64,000 nt of DNA, from the NCBI RefSeq assembly GCF_023702675.1, contig NZ_CP098478.1, positions 2,170,001-2,234,000 of the forward strand. Direction: 5' to 3'. A program made the translations under genes and the position numbers. This stretch comes from Acinetobacter sp. C26M. GTDB lineage: Bacteria; Pseudomonadota; Gammaproteobacteria; Pseudomonadales; Moraxellaceae. Below, in pieces: positions 63,933 to 64,000 of this stretch (the stretch's first letter is position 1; the number at the start of each line of letters is the position of its first letter). The notes under the pieces are model-generated. The model had not been told where the DNA came from. It was given only the letters and a program-made list of their open reading frames with translations, and did not search any database.

Positions 63933-64000
63933 TACTGATTACCATCTTTTAATATTTATCAATCAATGTCTTAAAAAACATCTACCTTTTGAATGGACAA

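Noticed and set aside
1..64000. Search for phage, transposon, CRISPR, toxin-antitoxin or defence gene clusters
   Set aside because: No integrase, transposase, repeat-spacer array or defence-type gene set was seen; the window is mostly housekeeping and catabolic genes, so I do not claim a new defence or mobile system.

Overview
The window looks like chromosomal DNA of an Acinetobacter-type gammaproteobacterium (Moraxellaceae). The basis is base composition near 40% G+C by eye, protein style and gene order: pyrH-frr-uppS-cdsA-dxr-rseP, a tusDCBE cluster, a fused moaCB gene, aroQ-accB-accC, and a fahA/maiA/VOC/hpd tyrosine block. No rRNA, tRNA, CRISPR array, prophage or complete insertion sequence was seen. 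Gene density is high and nearly all genes look intact. rseP is cut by the left edge.

Layout. 1-7112 (minus): envelope, isoprenoid and translation genes rseP, dxr, cdsA, uppS, frr, pyrH, rimO. 7441-10030 (plus): nitrogen two-component system ntrB-ntrC. 10175-13743: TetR regulator, argF, phosphatase-like protein, ispF, LprI-like protein. 13791-15300 (minus): DadA-like flavoprotein behind a tandem glycine riboswitch. 15440-17098: two AT-rich orphans. 17177-19694 (minus): fumC with a Fur-like box, and an epimerase-like gene. 19762-21162 (plus): tusDCBE. 21172-24042: EamA exporter with divergent MocR regulator, and an HxlR regulator. 24224-28243 (minus): molybdenum cofactor operon moaA-moaD-moaE-moaCB-moeA. 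28536-31712 (minus): molybdopterin oxidoreductase plus MaoC-like hydratase. 32027-35721: dsdA, a LysR regulator, a small membrane ORF and an MFS transporter. 35718-44864 (minus): nitrate assimilation operon narK-nirB-(nirD/FAD fusion)-nasA-mobA. 45396-47021 (plus): divergent nasT-nasS. 47747-50024 (plus): aroQ-accB-accC. 50077-54984: periplasmic protein, amidase, MFS transporter, aromatic-type amino acid permease. 55341-60018: tyrosine/homogentisate catabolism with an IclR regulator. 60486-63932: small ORF, glutamate-synthase-like FMN protein, two envelope-associated unknowns.

The main theme is a nitrogen circuit. NtrB-NtrC is encoded in the window. Sequences with the sigma-54 layout (GG, ten bases, GC) precede narK, nasT and moaA, and a weaker one precedes ntrB. 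NtrC-like dyads lie upstream at enhancer distances. The narK leader RNA carries hairpins of the kind read by NasT-type ANTAR proteins. Molybdopterin synthesis (moa/moe), its guanylylation (mobA) and the Mo nitrate reductase therefore appear to share one control logic.

A second theme is the tyrosine block. A nearly identical 26-bp element lies in the permease/fahA intergenic region and in front of hpd. No homogentisate dioxygenase gene is visible, but a small VOC protein with a His-His-Glu triad sits in the operon. All promoter and operator calls are pattern matches made by eye and have not been tested.
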